Both the position numbers and the translations under genes were made by a program. Positions 1-7,427 of a DNA stretch of 64,000 bases are shown here, piece by piece. Each line of letters begins with the position of its first letter. Within the stretch, counting starts at the first letter, position 1. A model generated the notes under the pieces. That model saw nothing but the letters and a program-made list of their open reading frames with translations, did not search any database and was not told the origin of the DNA. The stretch covers positions 1 through 64,000 of the forward strand of contig WGMF01000024.1 of assembly GCA_016125215.1 (NCBI GenBank). The letters run 5' to 3'. The DNA is from Phycisphaera sp. (GTDB lineage: Bacteria > Planctomycetota > Phycisphaerae > Phycisphaerales > Phycisphaeraceae).

Positions 1-1
1 A

Positions 2-121
2 ATCCTCCAGGTTTTAAGCGTCTCGCTTTTCGAAAAAACCCCGCTTTTACAGGCGTTTTCGAGACAAAACGAAAATACCAAGACCGACCCATTCGCTAAC
101 CAGTTGTCGCTGTTCGAGTAA
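2..121 (+). CDS. IS4-type transposase, C-terminal fragment (5' end outside window)
   Basis: An open frame enters from the left edge and stops at TAA 119-121, giving 39 residues that begin ILQVLSVSLFEKTPLLQAF and end NQLSLFE. The phrase Leu-Gln-Val-Leu-Ser-x-x-Leu-Phe-Glu-Lys-Thr-Pro followed by a short tail ending in Leu-Phe is how I remember the C-terminus of IS4-family DDE transposases. The catalytic residues would lie outside the window, so it cannot be judged whether the element is intact. It ends 60 bases before the murQ start, so an insertion sequence directly abuts the murQ leader. The family call is from memory; the open frame itself is seen directly. Confidence 0.65.
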   Translation: MLQVLSVSLFEKTPLLQAFSRQNENTKTDPFANQLSLFE

Positions 122-137
122 TGTTGGGACAGTAGTG
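122..137. repeat. possible terminal inverted repeat of the IS element
   Basis: Directly after the transposase stop is TGTTGGGACAGTAGTG. IS4-group elements often end a few tens of bases after the transposase stop with a repeat containing a similar core (a C/A-rich half followed by GTCC-type sequence). The matching left end is outside the window, so this is inference only. Confidence 0.25.
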
Positions 138-224
138 ATGATTTATCATTGATGATCGTAGAAGAAGATCAGGACGCGGTTATGACTTCATCAAATCATC
201 AATCATCAAACATCAATCATCAAT
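135..224. repeat. ATCATCAA-type inverted repeat overlapping the murQ start
   Basis: The left arm (135-157) carries GATGAT..CATTGATGAT and the right arm (about 186-224) is a run of ATCATCAA/ATCAATC units that is roughly its reverse complement; the spacer holds the murQ start codon. The same unit occurs at 52199-52232, 56583-56612 and 59231-59261. The right arm is translated as the Ser/Asn/His/Gln-rich MurQ N-terminus. Confidence 0.6.
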
Positions 225-1144
225 TGCCCCCATTCCCCCCCAACCGCGGCCACCTGCTGACGGAAAAGCATCTTCACGCCTCGGCGGGGCTGGACGCGAT
301 GAGCGTGCGGGACGTGCTGACGACGATCAACGACCAGGACGCGCTGGTGGCGGCGGTGGTTCGCCGGGCGATCCCCGAGATCGAAAAACTTGTCGAACAC
401 ATCGCAAGCCAGATGGAACACGGCGGCCGCCTTGTTTACTTCGGCGCGGGCACGTCGGGTCGGCTGGGTGTGCTCGACGCCAGCGAGTGTCCGCCGACGT
501 TCTGCGTCGATCCAGGAGAAGTGGTCGGCATCATTGCGGGTGGTGACGGCGCACTGCGTAAGAGCAGCGAGGGGGCGGAGGACAACCCGGACGGCGTCGA
601 TCCCGAATGGGGTCGGCTCAAGATCGGCGAGCAAGACACGGCGGTCGGCATCGCGGCGGGGGGCACGACGCCCTACGTGCTCGGTGGCCTGCGATTGGCC
701 AAGCTGCGCGGCGCGACGACCGCGCTGGTGACGTGCGTCGAAGGTGTGGAGAAAACTCTTGCGGACCACGTCATCGCGCTGCCGGTCGGCCCCGAGGTGT
801 TGACCGGCTCGACCCGCATGAAAGCCGGCACCGCGACCAAGATGGCGCTGAACATGCTCACCACCGCCGTGATGGTCCGCCGCGGCAAGGCGTGGGGCAA
901 CCTCATGGTCGACCTGCGCGCAAGCAACGCCAAACTCATCGACCGGGCATTACGCATGTTGCAGACCCAGTGCGGCCTGGACCGCCCATCCGCCGGCAGG
1001 CTCCTCGAACAAGCCCACGGTCATGTGAAGCTTGCCATCGTGATGCACAAGCGCGGGGTCGATGCGTCACAGGCACAAAAGCTGCTGGAAGAACACGGCC
1101 AGCGGCTGCGTGAAGTCGTGGGGCCGCCGGTGGCGGGCGTATAA
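182..1144 (+). CDS. murQ: N-acetylmuramic acid 6-phosphate etherase (MurQ)
   Basis: MurQ cleaves the lactyl ether of MurNAc-6-phosphate to give GlcNAc-6-phosphate and D-lactate in cytoplasmic cell-wall recycling. The frame carries the sugar-isomerase (SIS) fold with the phosphate-binding stretch RLVYFGAGTSGRLGVLDASE and the later Gly-Ser-Thr-Arg-Met-Lys-Ala-Gly-Thr-Ala-Thr-Lys motif, both typical of MurQ. From ATG 182, preceded by AGGA at a good distance, it is 320 aa, about 20 longer than usual. The surplus is residues 2-20 (Ser/Asn/His/Gln), translated from an ATCATCAA repeat. An in-frame TTG/ATG at 149/152 is possible but has no better ribosome site. No murNAc kinase or PTS gene is visible nearby; a NfeD protease gene follows almost at once on the same strand. 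Confidence 0.95.
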   Translation: MTSSNHQSSNINHQLPPFPPNRGHLLTEKHLHASAGLDAMSVRDVLTTINDQDALVAAVVRRAIPEIEKLVEHIASQMEHGGRLVYFGAGTSGRLGVLDASECPPTFCVDPGEVVGIIAGGDGALRKSSEGAEDNPDGVDPEWGRLKIGEQDTAVGIAAGGTTPYVLGGLRLAKLRGATTALVTCVEGVEKTLADHVIALPVGPEVLTGSTRMKAGTATKMALNMLTTAVMVRRGKAWGNLMVDLRASNAKLIDRALRMLQTQCGLDRPSAGRLLEQAHGHVKLAIVMHKRGVDASQAQKLLEEHGQRLREVVGPPVAGV

Positions 1145-1177
1145 TTGTTTCCCGGAAAGTTCTCCCCGAGGCTTGTG

Positions 1178-2878
1178 ATGTCACTCCGCAATCACACCCA
1201 TCACCGCTCCCCGTGGCGGGGCCTGTTGTGCCTGATCGGCGCGGTCGCGCTGCTCACGGTCGGGCAGAGCACGCCCAATACCCCCACCAAAACAGCCGCA
1301 GGAGCGCAACCCGGTCCCGCCATCACCTACCCCGGCGCGGTCAGTGGCGCACGCGTGGCCATCATCCCGATCACAGGTGATATCCAGCCCTTCGTGCTCG
1401 AAAGCCTGCAACGCCGAACCGACGACGCCATGGCCAACGGGGCGACGTGGATCGTCTACGAACTCGACACCTATGGCGGGGAACTCACCACCGCGCTGGA
1501 GACGAGCAAATACATCAAGGCCCTGCCCGTGCCGACGCTGGCCTGGGTCAACAACAAGGCTTACTCCGCAGGCTCGCTCATCGCCGCGGCCTGCAACGGG
1601 ATCGTCATGTCGCCCGCCTCGGCCATGGGGGATTGTGCCCCGATCATCCCCGGCGTATCGATGGCCCCGACCGAGCGTGCCAAACGCCTAAGCCCGCTGC
1701 TGGCCGAGTTCCGCGACAGCGCCCGACAGAACGGATACGACTTTGCCCTCTTCCAGGCCTACTGCGTGCTGGGCATCGAGGTCTACGAGGTCAAGAACAA
1801 AGACACCGGGCAGGTCCGTTACGTCAACCAGGCGGACTACAAGGTCATGGTGCAGAATGAAGACCCGGCAAGCATTACCACCGCGACCAACCCGGATACC
1901 CGTCCACTTGAGCCCGGCCTCGACCTGGGCACCGACCAAGAGCGAGGCAAGTGGGAACTGGTCCGCCGCGTCCACGACGGCAATACGCTGCTCACGCTCC
2001 ACCAGGACGAAGCCCACGGGATCGGCCTGTGCATCAACGACCCGCACAAGACGCCTTTGGCCAACGACCAGAACCTCAGCGCTTATCTCATGGCACAGAG
2101 CGTCACGCGGATGCCCCAGCACTGGACGGTGGGCGTGGCCTACTTCCTCTGCCAGCAGTGGGTGCGGGCGATCCTCTTTCTGCTCATGCTCATCGGCGGC
2201 TACCTCGAAGCGCACGCGCCGGGCATGAGCGTGCCGGGGCTGGTGGCGTTTGTGTCACTGGTCTTATTAGTGGTCGCGCCGTTCCTCGTGGGCATCGGCG
2301 AGGTCTGGCATCTGGTCCTCCTGGCGCTGGGTGTCGTCCTGCTGGGCGTCGAACTCTTCGTGATCCCCGGCTTCGGGATCGTCGGCGTATCGGGCATCGT
2401 GGCGATCTTCGTGTCGCTCGTGCTGATGGCCATCCCCACCACCAACAGCGGCTGGCTACCCTTGCCCGCCGCGGGCACAGCGGGACTCGTGCGCGAGTCC
2501 TTTGCCTGGTTCGTCGTCGCGATGATGCTCGCCGGCGTGGCGTTCTACTTCATCACCAAACACTTCGGCTCACTGCCCATGCTCAACCGACTCGTCCTGC
2601 AATCGCCCCGGCCACGCATGGCGGTTTCCTCGACCGGTGAACTCGTGAACATCCCCGATGAACCCTCGACCCTCAGCGGTCAGGAAGTCGTCGGCTCGGG
2701 ATGGGTCAAGGTCGGCATGGTGGGACGATCGGCGACCATGCTCCGCCCCTCGGGCAGGATCGACATCGATGGCCGTGTGGTCGACGCTGTGAGCATCGGC
2801 AACTGGATCGAACCGGGCAAAACCGTGCGCGTCACCGAGGTCACAGGCAACCGCGTGGTCGTGGACCACAATGAGTGA
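1178..2878 (+). CDS. long-form NfeD membrane-bound serine protease (ClpP class)
   Basis: Long NfeD proteins combine an extracytoplasmic ClpP-like protease with a membrane block and a C-terminal OB-fold domain; the family is linked to membrane protein quality control and lipid-raft partners. From ATG 1178 (GAGG just upstream) the product is 566 aa. Residues 15-30 form a signal or anchor helix; about 57-300 are the protease-like domain with DTYGGEL (near 97-103) and NNKAYSAGSL, whose Ser130 fits the nucleophile of the Ser/Lys dyad. About 335-475 hold several hydrophobic helices. About 500-566 are the NfeD OB domain with repeated Gly-Arg/Val patterns. It follows murQ by 33 bases and probably shares its transcript. 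A TTG at 1145 would extend it by 11 residues. Confidence 0.88.
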   Translation: MSLRNHTHHRSPWRGLLCLIGAVALLTVGQSTPNTPTKTAAGAQPGPAITYPGAVSGARVAIIPITGDIQPFVLESLQRRTDDAMANGATWIVYELDTYGGELTTALETSKYIKALPVPTLAWVNNKAYSAGSLIAAACNGIVMSPASAMGDCAPIIPGVSMAPTERAKRLSPLLAEFRDSARQNGYDFALFQAYCVLGIEVYEVKNKDTGQVRYVNQADYKVMVQNEDPASITTATNPDTRPLEPGLDLGTDQERGKWELVRRVHDGNTLLTLHQDEAHGIGLCINDPHKTPLANDQNLSAYLMAQSVTRMPQHWTVGVAYFLCQQWVRAILFLLMLIGGYLEAHAPGMSVPGLVAFVSLVLLVVAPFLVGIGEVWHLVLLALGVVLLGVELFVIPGFGIVGVSGIVAIFVSLVLMAIPTTNSGWLPLPAAGTAGLVRESFAWFVVAMMLAGVAFYFITKHFGSLPMLNRLVLQSPRPRMAVSSTGELVNIPDEPSTLSGQEVVGSGWVKVGMVGRSATMLRPSGRIDIDGRVVDAVSIGNWIEPGKTVRVTEVTGNRVVVDHNE

Positions 2879-2899
2879 ACTATTCCAGTCCCGCCACGG

Positions 2900-3625
2900 T
2901 CAGAGCATCGTCATGTCGTCTTGCGACCTGGGGACAGCCGTGAGGACATGGGCAACCTGACCGCTTGGGTCTTGAGCCTGAGCCGACTCGTAAGCGGGCG
3001 TGTGGGGCAGAGTCGGTCGGGGCTTGCGTGTCCGCGACGTGGCCAGGGCGGTGAGCGAATCGATAATTGCCGAGCCCGTGCGACCCAGCAGGATCGATCC
3101 GTGCAACAGCGTCCAGCACTCACGCGCCAGTTCCGCATCACCCAGCGACCGCGCCCAGCCTGTCAACATTCGGCTGACCACCGTGGGCACGCCCGTGGGG
3201 TTGTTCGGGTCCAGCGACGCCAACCAGAACATCAGGCGGTAGCTCTGCTGCGCCTCGGTGGCACGCTGCTGGTACATCCGCACCGCCGCCTCGAACGACC
3301 CGCCGGCCTCCGCCAATTCGGCGATCGGCTCGAAGCGCTGCTGCGTCACCGCGTAGAGTAGCTCACGCTTGTCGGTGAAGTAGCGGTAGATCGAGCCGAC
3401 GGCACAGTTCAATCGACCGGCGATGCGACGGATCGTCGTCGCGTCGTAACCGTCCTGCTGGAGGACCTCGGTCGTGGCGGCAATGATCTGTCGCCGGGAC
3501 AGCGGGGTGGGGGCCTGTGCAGCCTCCGAAACCGGGGAAGGCGACATAGGGGTCTGCACCTCGTCCGGTGTCGTCTGGTCTATGTCTGTTCGGCCCGCAT
3601 CCGTGGGGGAATCTTGAAGGGTCAT
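2900..3625 (-). CDS. TetR/AcrR family transcriptional regulator
   Basis: Predicted repressor of 241 aa. After a Pro/Thr/Ser-rich 40-residue N-terminal extension comes a classic TetR helix-turn-helix (about residues 45-90; TTIRRIAGRLNCAVGSIYRY, then Phe-x-Asp-Lys), and then an all-helical ligand domain. The ATG at 3625 has a strong GGAGGTG site. It is convergent with the NfeD gene (21-base gap) and divergent from pcm. A perfect palindrome overlaps its ribosome site (3628-3645), which suggests autoregulation. The ligand and target genes are unknown; no efflux pump is next to it. Confidence 0.88.
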   Translation of the reverse strand: MTLQDSPTDAGRTDIDQTTPDEVQTPMSPSPVSEAAQAPTPLSRRQIIAATTEVLQQDGYDATTIRRIAGRLNCAVGSIYRYFTDKRELLYAVTQQRFEPIAELAEAGGSFEAAVRMYQQRATEAQQSYRLMFWLASLDPNNPTGVPTVVSRMLTGWARSLGDAELARECWTLLHGSILLGRTGSAIIDSLTALATSRTRKPRPTLPHTPAYESAQAQDPSGQVAHVLTAVPRSQDDMTML

Positions 3626-3627
3626 GT

Positions 3628-3645
3628 GTTCACCTCCCTGTGAAC
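3628..3645. promoter_or_regulatory. palindrome overlapping the TetR ribosome-binding site (candidate operator)
   Basis: GTTCACCTCCCTGTGAAC: arms GTTCAC and GTGAAC around a 6-base centre, lying immediately before the TetR start. Position and symmetry fit an autoregulatory TetR operator; the assignment is inference. Confidence 0.45.
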
Positions 3646-3661
3646 GATTAGGTATGGGGTC

Positions 3662-3690
3662 AGTTTGAATCGTTATCGGTCGCTTGTCAA
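3662..3690 (-). promoter_or_regulatory. possible sigma-70 promoter of the TetR gene
   Basis: On the minus strand TTGACA (3690-3685) is followed after 17 bases by CAAACT (3667-3662). The -35 is perfect and the -10 is weak (3 of 6). The candidate operator lies just downstream. Confidence 0.35.
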
Positions 3691-3781
3691 GTGTGGCTGA
3701 AAAAACCCACGGTTTTCCACAGCAACACGCGATGCATTATCGTGGTTTGTCATCTTCACAGGGTTTGCAACGGATTTATCC

Positions 3782-4426
3782 GTGTGTGAAAACTATTCAG
3801 ACCGGGCCTTGAAGATGGTGCAGACGCAGTTGCGCCCGCGCGGCATCCACGACGAAGCGGTGCTCCGTGTCATGAGCACGATCCCAAGGCATTTCTTTGT
3901 GCCGCACGCCGACCTCGACGACGCCTACTCCGACCGCGCCCTGCCCACACACGAGGGGCAGACGATCTCGCAGCCTTACGTCGTCGCACTCATGACGCAA
4001 TTGTTAGAGGCTCAACCGGGCGTGCGCGTGCTGGAGGTCGGCACGGGCAGCGGGTACCAGACCGCCATCCTTGCGAGCCTTGGTGCGCAGGTCGTCACCG
4101 TCGAACGCAGCCGATGGCTCTCGCAGGAGGCGCGGGGCAACCTCGAAAAACTCAAGCTCGCGGGCAGCGTGGTCTTCATCGTGGGCGATGGTTCGCTTGG
4201 TGAGCCGACACTCGGTCCCTACGACCGCATCCTCGTCACCGCCGCAGCCCCGCGCTTGCCAAAGTGTTACCTCGACCAGCTCAAAACCGGCGGTCGCATC
4301 GTCATCCCCGTCGGCGACCACGAAACACAGACGCTCATGAGCTATGACTTCGACGGCCAGAAAGTCACCGCTCAAGAACACATCGCGGTCCGCTTCGTGC
4401 CGCTCGTCGGCGAGCAGGGGTTTTAG
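3782..4426 (+). CDS. pcm: protein-L-isoaspartate O-methyltransferase
   Basis: Repairs isoaspartyl residues in damaged proteins using S-adenosylmethionine, in the cytoplasm. The 214 aa product carries the family signature GQTISQPYVVALMTQLLE, the SAM motif LEVGTGSGYQTAIL and the post-motif pattern Pro-Tyr-Asp-Arg-Ile-Leu-Val-Thr-Ala-Ala, and it ends in Val-Arg-Phe-Val-Pro-Leu-Val as E. coli Pcm does. The chosen start is GTG 3782; ATG 3812 would remove residues that still align with the family. The stop codon is the first base pair of a repeat element (4426-4590). It is divergent from the TetR gene with about 150 bases between. Confidence 0.93.
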   Translation: MCENYSDRALKMVQTQLRPRGIHDEAVLRVMSTIPRHFFVPHADLDDAYSDRALPTHEGQTISQPYVVALMTQLLEAQPGVRVLEVGTGSGYQTAILASLGAQVVTVERSRWLSQEARGNLEKLKLAGSVVFIVGDGSLGEPTLGPYDRILVTAAAPRLPKCYLDQLKTGGRIVIPVGDHETQTLMSYDFDGQKVTAQEHIAVRFVPLVGEQGF

Positions 4427-4590
4427 CCGCAGATGAACGCGGATGAACGCGGATGGGAAAAGAGTTCAATGATGTGAGTGCTGCGCACTCACCACCGATC
4501 ACAAGCGTTTGGGTTGCCTGCGTGTGGATTGATGTTGGCACATGATCCGGCTTTCTGATCTTTCTGCGTTCATCTGCGTCTATCTGCGGC
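4426..4590. repeat. intergenic inverted repeat, CAGATG type, with an inner palindrome
   Basis: Left arm 4426-4455 is three units of (CC)GCAGATGAAC/GCGGATGAAC; right arm 4564-4590 is the complement CTGCGTTCATCTGCGTC.. ending CTGCGGC. Inside is a perfect palindrome GTGAGTGC-TGC-GCACTCAC (4474-4492). It starts on the pcm stop codon and ends nine bases before the ilvD stop, filling the whole convergent gap. Confidence 0.8.
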
Positions 4591-4599
4591 TACATGGCT

Positions 4600-6303
4600 T
4601 CACGCATCGGTGACGCAGCCCTCGCTCGCGGTCTTCACGAGCTTGATGTATTTCCACAGCGTGCCGCGCGTGGCTTTGTAGGGTGGCATCTTCCACGCGG
4701 CTTTGCGTTGGGATAATTCGTCGTCGCTGACCGCCATCGAGATCGTGCCCGTCGTGTCGTTGATGGTGATGACATCGCCGGTCTTGACCAGAGCGATCGG
4801 GCCACCCTCCTGCGCCTCGGGGACGACGTGGCCGATGATAAACCCGTGCGACCCGCCGGAGAATCGGCCGTCGGTGATGAGCGCAACGGAATCGATGAAC
4901 CCCGCGCCGGCCAGGGCGCTGGTGGGGGTGAGCATCTCGGGCATGCCGGGGCCACCTTTGGGGCCTTCGTAGCGGATGACGATCACGTCGCCGTGCTTGA
5001 TCTCGTTGTTCTCGAGGCCCTTGAGCATGTCCTCTTCGCAATCGTAGACCCGCGCGGGTCCTTGGAAGTGAAGACCTTGTTTGCCGGTGATCTTGCCGAC
5101 CGCGCCGCCGGGGGCCAGGTTGCCCTTGAGGATGGAGATGTGGCCGGTCTTTTTCAGGGGCGATTCAAGCGGCGCGATGACTTTCTGGCCCGGGGCCATG
5201 TCGGGGACGCCGGCCAGGTTTTCACTGACCGTCTTGCCAGTGACGGTCATGCACGAGCCGTCGAGCAGGCCTTTACCGAGCAGGTACTTCATCACCGCGG
5301 GGACGCCGCCGATCTTGTGGATGTCTTCCATGACGAACTTGCCCGAGGGCTTGAGGTCCGCCAGGAGCGGGATGCGCTGCTGCACCGCGTGGAAGTCGTC
5401 GATGGTGAGTCTGAGGCCAAAGGCGTCGGCCATGGCGATCAGGTGCAACACGAGATTAGTCGACCCGCCCATCGCCATCGCCAGGACCATGGCGTTTTCA
5501 ATGCTCTTGCGTGTGACGATGTCGCGTGGCTTGAGGTCCAGTTCAAGGAGCGTGCGCATCATCCGACCGGCCTCAACACATTCCTCCAATTTCCGGGGGT
5601 CGGTCGCGGGGGTCGAGGAGGAGTAGGGCAGGCTCATGCCCAGGGCTTCGATGGCGCTGGCCATCGTGTTGGCGGTATACATCCCGCCGCACGCACCGGC
5701 CCCGGGGCAGCTCTTGGCAACAATGTCCTTGCGTTCGGCTTCGGTGATTTTTTTCGTAAGCGCCTCACCGTAGCTCTGGAATGCGCTGACGATGTCAAGC
5801 ACGCGGTCCTGGCCCTGCACCGTGGTGCAGCCGGGCTTGATGGTGCCGCCATAGACCATGATCGCGGGGCGGTTGAGCCTGCCCATGGCAATGAGGCAAC
5901 CGGGCATGTTCTTGTCGCACCCGGGCAGAGCGACGAGCGCGTCGTACCACTGCGCGCCCATGACGGTCTCGATCGAGTCGGCAATCAGGTCGCGTGACTG
6001 CAATGAAAACGACATCCCGTCGGTGCCCATCGAGATGCCGTCGGAGACGCCGATTGTGTTGAAACGCATCCCGACCATGCCCGCGCCGAGCGCGCCCTCG
6101 CGGACCTTGGCAGCCAGGTCGTTGAGGTGCATGTTGCAGGTGTTGCCCTCGAACCAGTTGGCACAGATGCCGACCTGCGGTTTGTCGAGGTCGTCGAGCG
6201 ACAGGCCGGTGCCCAGGAGCATGGCCTGCGAGGCGCCCTGACTTTTGGGCTGCGTGATGTGGCTGGAATACTTGTTGAGGGGTTTGGTCGTGGTGGTGCT
6301 CAT
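4600..6303 (-). CDS. ilvD: dihydroxy-acid dehydratase
   Basis: Iron-sulfur dehydratase that makes 2-keto acids from 2,3-dihydroxy acids in valine/isoleucine and CoA-precursor synthesis. The product is 567 aa, the usual length. Visible family motifs: [19 protein letters not shown] near residue 120, the second cysteine motif [16 protein letters not shown] near 190, and the C-terminal [11 protein letters not shown] and DGRFSGG stretches. The ATG at 6303 is preceded by GAGG at a good distance, so I prefer it to the in-frame upstream starts (to 6333). No other ilv gene is adjacent; it stands alone between two repeat elements. Confidence 0.96.
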   Translation of the reverse strand: MSTTTTKPLNKYSSHITQPKSQGASQAMLLGTGLSLDDLDKPQVGICANWFEGNTCNMHLNDLAAKVREGALGAGMVGMRFNTIGVSDGISMGTDGMSFSLQSRDLIADSIETVMGAQWYDALVALPGCDKNMPGCLIAMGRLNRPAIMVYGGTIKPGCTTVQGQDRVLDIVSAFQSYGEALTKKITEAERKDIVAKSCPGAGACGGMYTANTMASAIEALGMSLPYSSSTPATDPRKLEECVEAGRMMRTLLELDLKPRDIVTRKSIENAMVLAMAMGGSTNLVLHLIAMADAFGLRLTIDDFHAVQQRIPLLADLKPSGKFVMEDIHKIGGVPAVMKYLLGKGLLDGSCMTVTGKTVSENLAGVPDMAPGQKVIAPLESPLKKTGHISILKGNLAPGGAVGKITGKQGLHFQGPARVYDCEEDMLKGLENNEIKHGDVIVIRYEGPKGGPGMPEMLTPTSALAGAGFIDSVALITDGRFSGGSHGFIIGHVVPEAQEGGPIALVKTGDVITINDTTGTISMAVSDDELSQRKAAWKMPPYKATRGTLWKYIKLVKTASEGCVTDA

Positions 6304-6367
6304 AGGGTGCCTCATGGAATAAAGTCGAGCCACACAGTTTAGCGGATGCGGGGAGTGGACGGGAAAA

Positions 6368-6676
6368 CAGGATTGAGGGGATCAACCGGATCAGAGCCGG
6401 AGGTTTCAACACAGAGGGCGCAGAGGACACAGAGAAGAAGATAAGAGTGATCCACAGATGGCGCAGATAAGAGGGGTTTGAATGGGTTATTGAAAGCTCG
6501 TCGCACCTCTTCATCCGAAAGACGGGTACGAAAGGATCGATTGAACCCGTTAGCGATTCGTTTTGTTTTCATCTGCGTCATCTGCGGATGGTTCTCTGCC
6601 TTGATCTCTGTGTGCTCTGTGTCCTCTGTGGTGATCTCAGAATCCCGTCGATCCGGTCGATCCTGTTATCCTGTCA
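6368..6676. repeat. three-level nested intergenic inverted repeat (GATCC / CAGAG / CAGATG types)
   Basis: Three arm pairs are nested. Outermost: 6368-6400 (units AGGATT, GGATCAACC, GGATCAG) against 6640-6676 (CGATCCGGT, CGATCCTGT, TATCCTGTC). Middle: 6410-6437 (ACAGAGGGCGCAGAGGACAC) against 6606-6633 (CTCTGTGTGCTCTGTGTCC). Inner: 6449-6471 (CCACAGATGGCGCAGAT) against 6567-6589 (CATCTGCGTCATCTGCGG). It fills most of the 396-base gap between divergent ilvD and the kinase gene. Apparent reading frames through it (Cys/Val/Ser-rich) are artefacts of the repeats. Confidence 0.85.
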
Positions 6677-6699
6677 AACTCTTCTTGAAAGGTACCGAC

Positions 6700-7374
6700 A
6701 TGCCGAATGAACTCACCCGATCGCTTGACGACGCCACGATCGACGCCTTGGCGCTTGAACTGATCGAGCGCTCGAAGTACGACATCCTTCACCGCTACAT
6801 CGTCGGTATCGCGGGCATCCCCGGGGCGGGGAAGACGACGCTGGCCCACCGACTTTACGCGCACATCGTCGGGCGTGACACGGAGCTTTGCCGGGTCGTG
6901 AGCATGGATGGTTTTCACTTTACGAACCACCGCCTCGAAATGGAGGGCCTGACGCCGTACAAGGGCGCGCCGCAGACATTTGACGCCCACGCCTACACCG
7001 GCTTTCTTTACGCCCTTCACGATGCGACGCGCACCTTCCACGCACCCATTTACGACCGCAACACCCACGACCCCGTGATCGGCCTGGACAAAGATTGCAC
7101 CATCGGGCCACGCTGCCGGATCATCATCACCGAGGGCAATTACCTGCTTCTGGATCAGGAGCCGTGGAGCGACCTTGAGGAAATCCTGCACGAGTGCTGG
7201 CTGCTGGAGACGCCCGAAGAGACCGCGAAGAAGCGGCTCATTGCCCGGCACATCGCTGGGGGCAGGACGCAACATAGCGCGGAAGAACATTACGCAAACG
7301 TCGATGCCCAGAACACACGGCTGGTCGAGAGCCAGATGCGTGAGCCGGATTTGCGGTTGCGCTGGCCAATGTAA
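6700..7374 (+). CDS. P-loop kinase of the pantothenate kinase/uridine kinase-like superfamily
   Basis: Soluble 224 aa protein with Walker A GIAGIPGAGKTTLA (residues 37-50), the substrate-binding stretch VSMDGFHF, the Tyr-Asp-Arg-x-x-His-Asp-Pro motif and ITEGNYLLLD. This pattern fits the nucleoside/nucleotide kinase group that includes YggC-like and fructose-kinase-like (FrcK) proteins, which phosphorylate a small molecule or sugar with ATP. The substrate cannot be read from the sequence. ATG 6700 has AAAGG upstream; longer in-frame starts run through repeat sequence and are rejected. Confidence 0.82.
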   Translation: MPNELTRSLDDATIDALALELIERSKYDILHRYIVGIAGIPGAGKTTLAHRLYAHIVGRDTELCRVVSMDGFHFTNHRLEMEGLTPYKGAPQTFDAHAYTGFLYALHDATRTFHAPIYDRNTHDPVIGLDKDCTIGPRCRIIITEGNYLLLDQEPWSDLEEILHECWLLETPEETAKKRLIARHIAGGRTQHSAEEHYANVDAQNTRLVESQMREPDLRLRWPM

Positions 7375-7427
7375 TTCAACCTGACACGTACCGAGGAAAA
7401 CTTCCGGGGGCGGGGTTTCTGGGAGGG

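Noticed and set aside
6478-6699. N-terminal extension of the kinase with a Cys/Val/Ser-rich hydrophobic stretch
   Set aside because: It is the translation of CAGAG and CAGATG repeat arms; ATG 6700 has a proper ribosome site and matches the family start.
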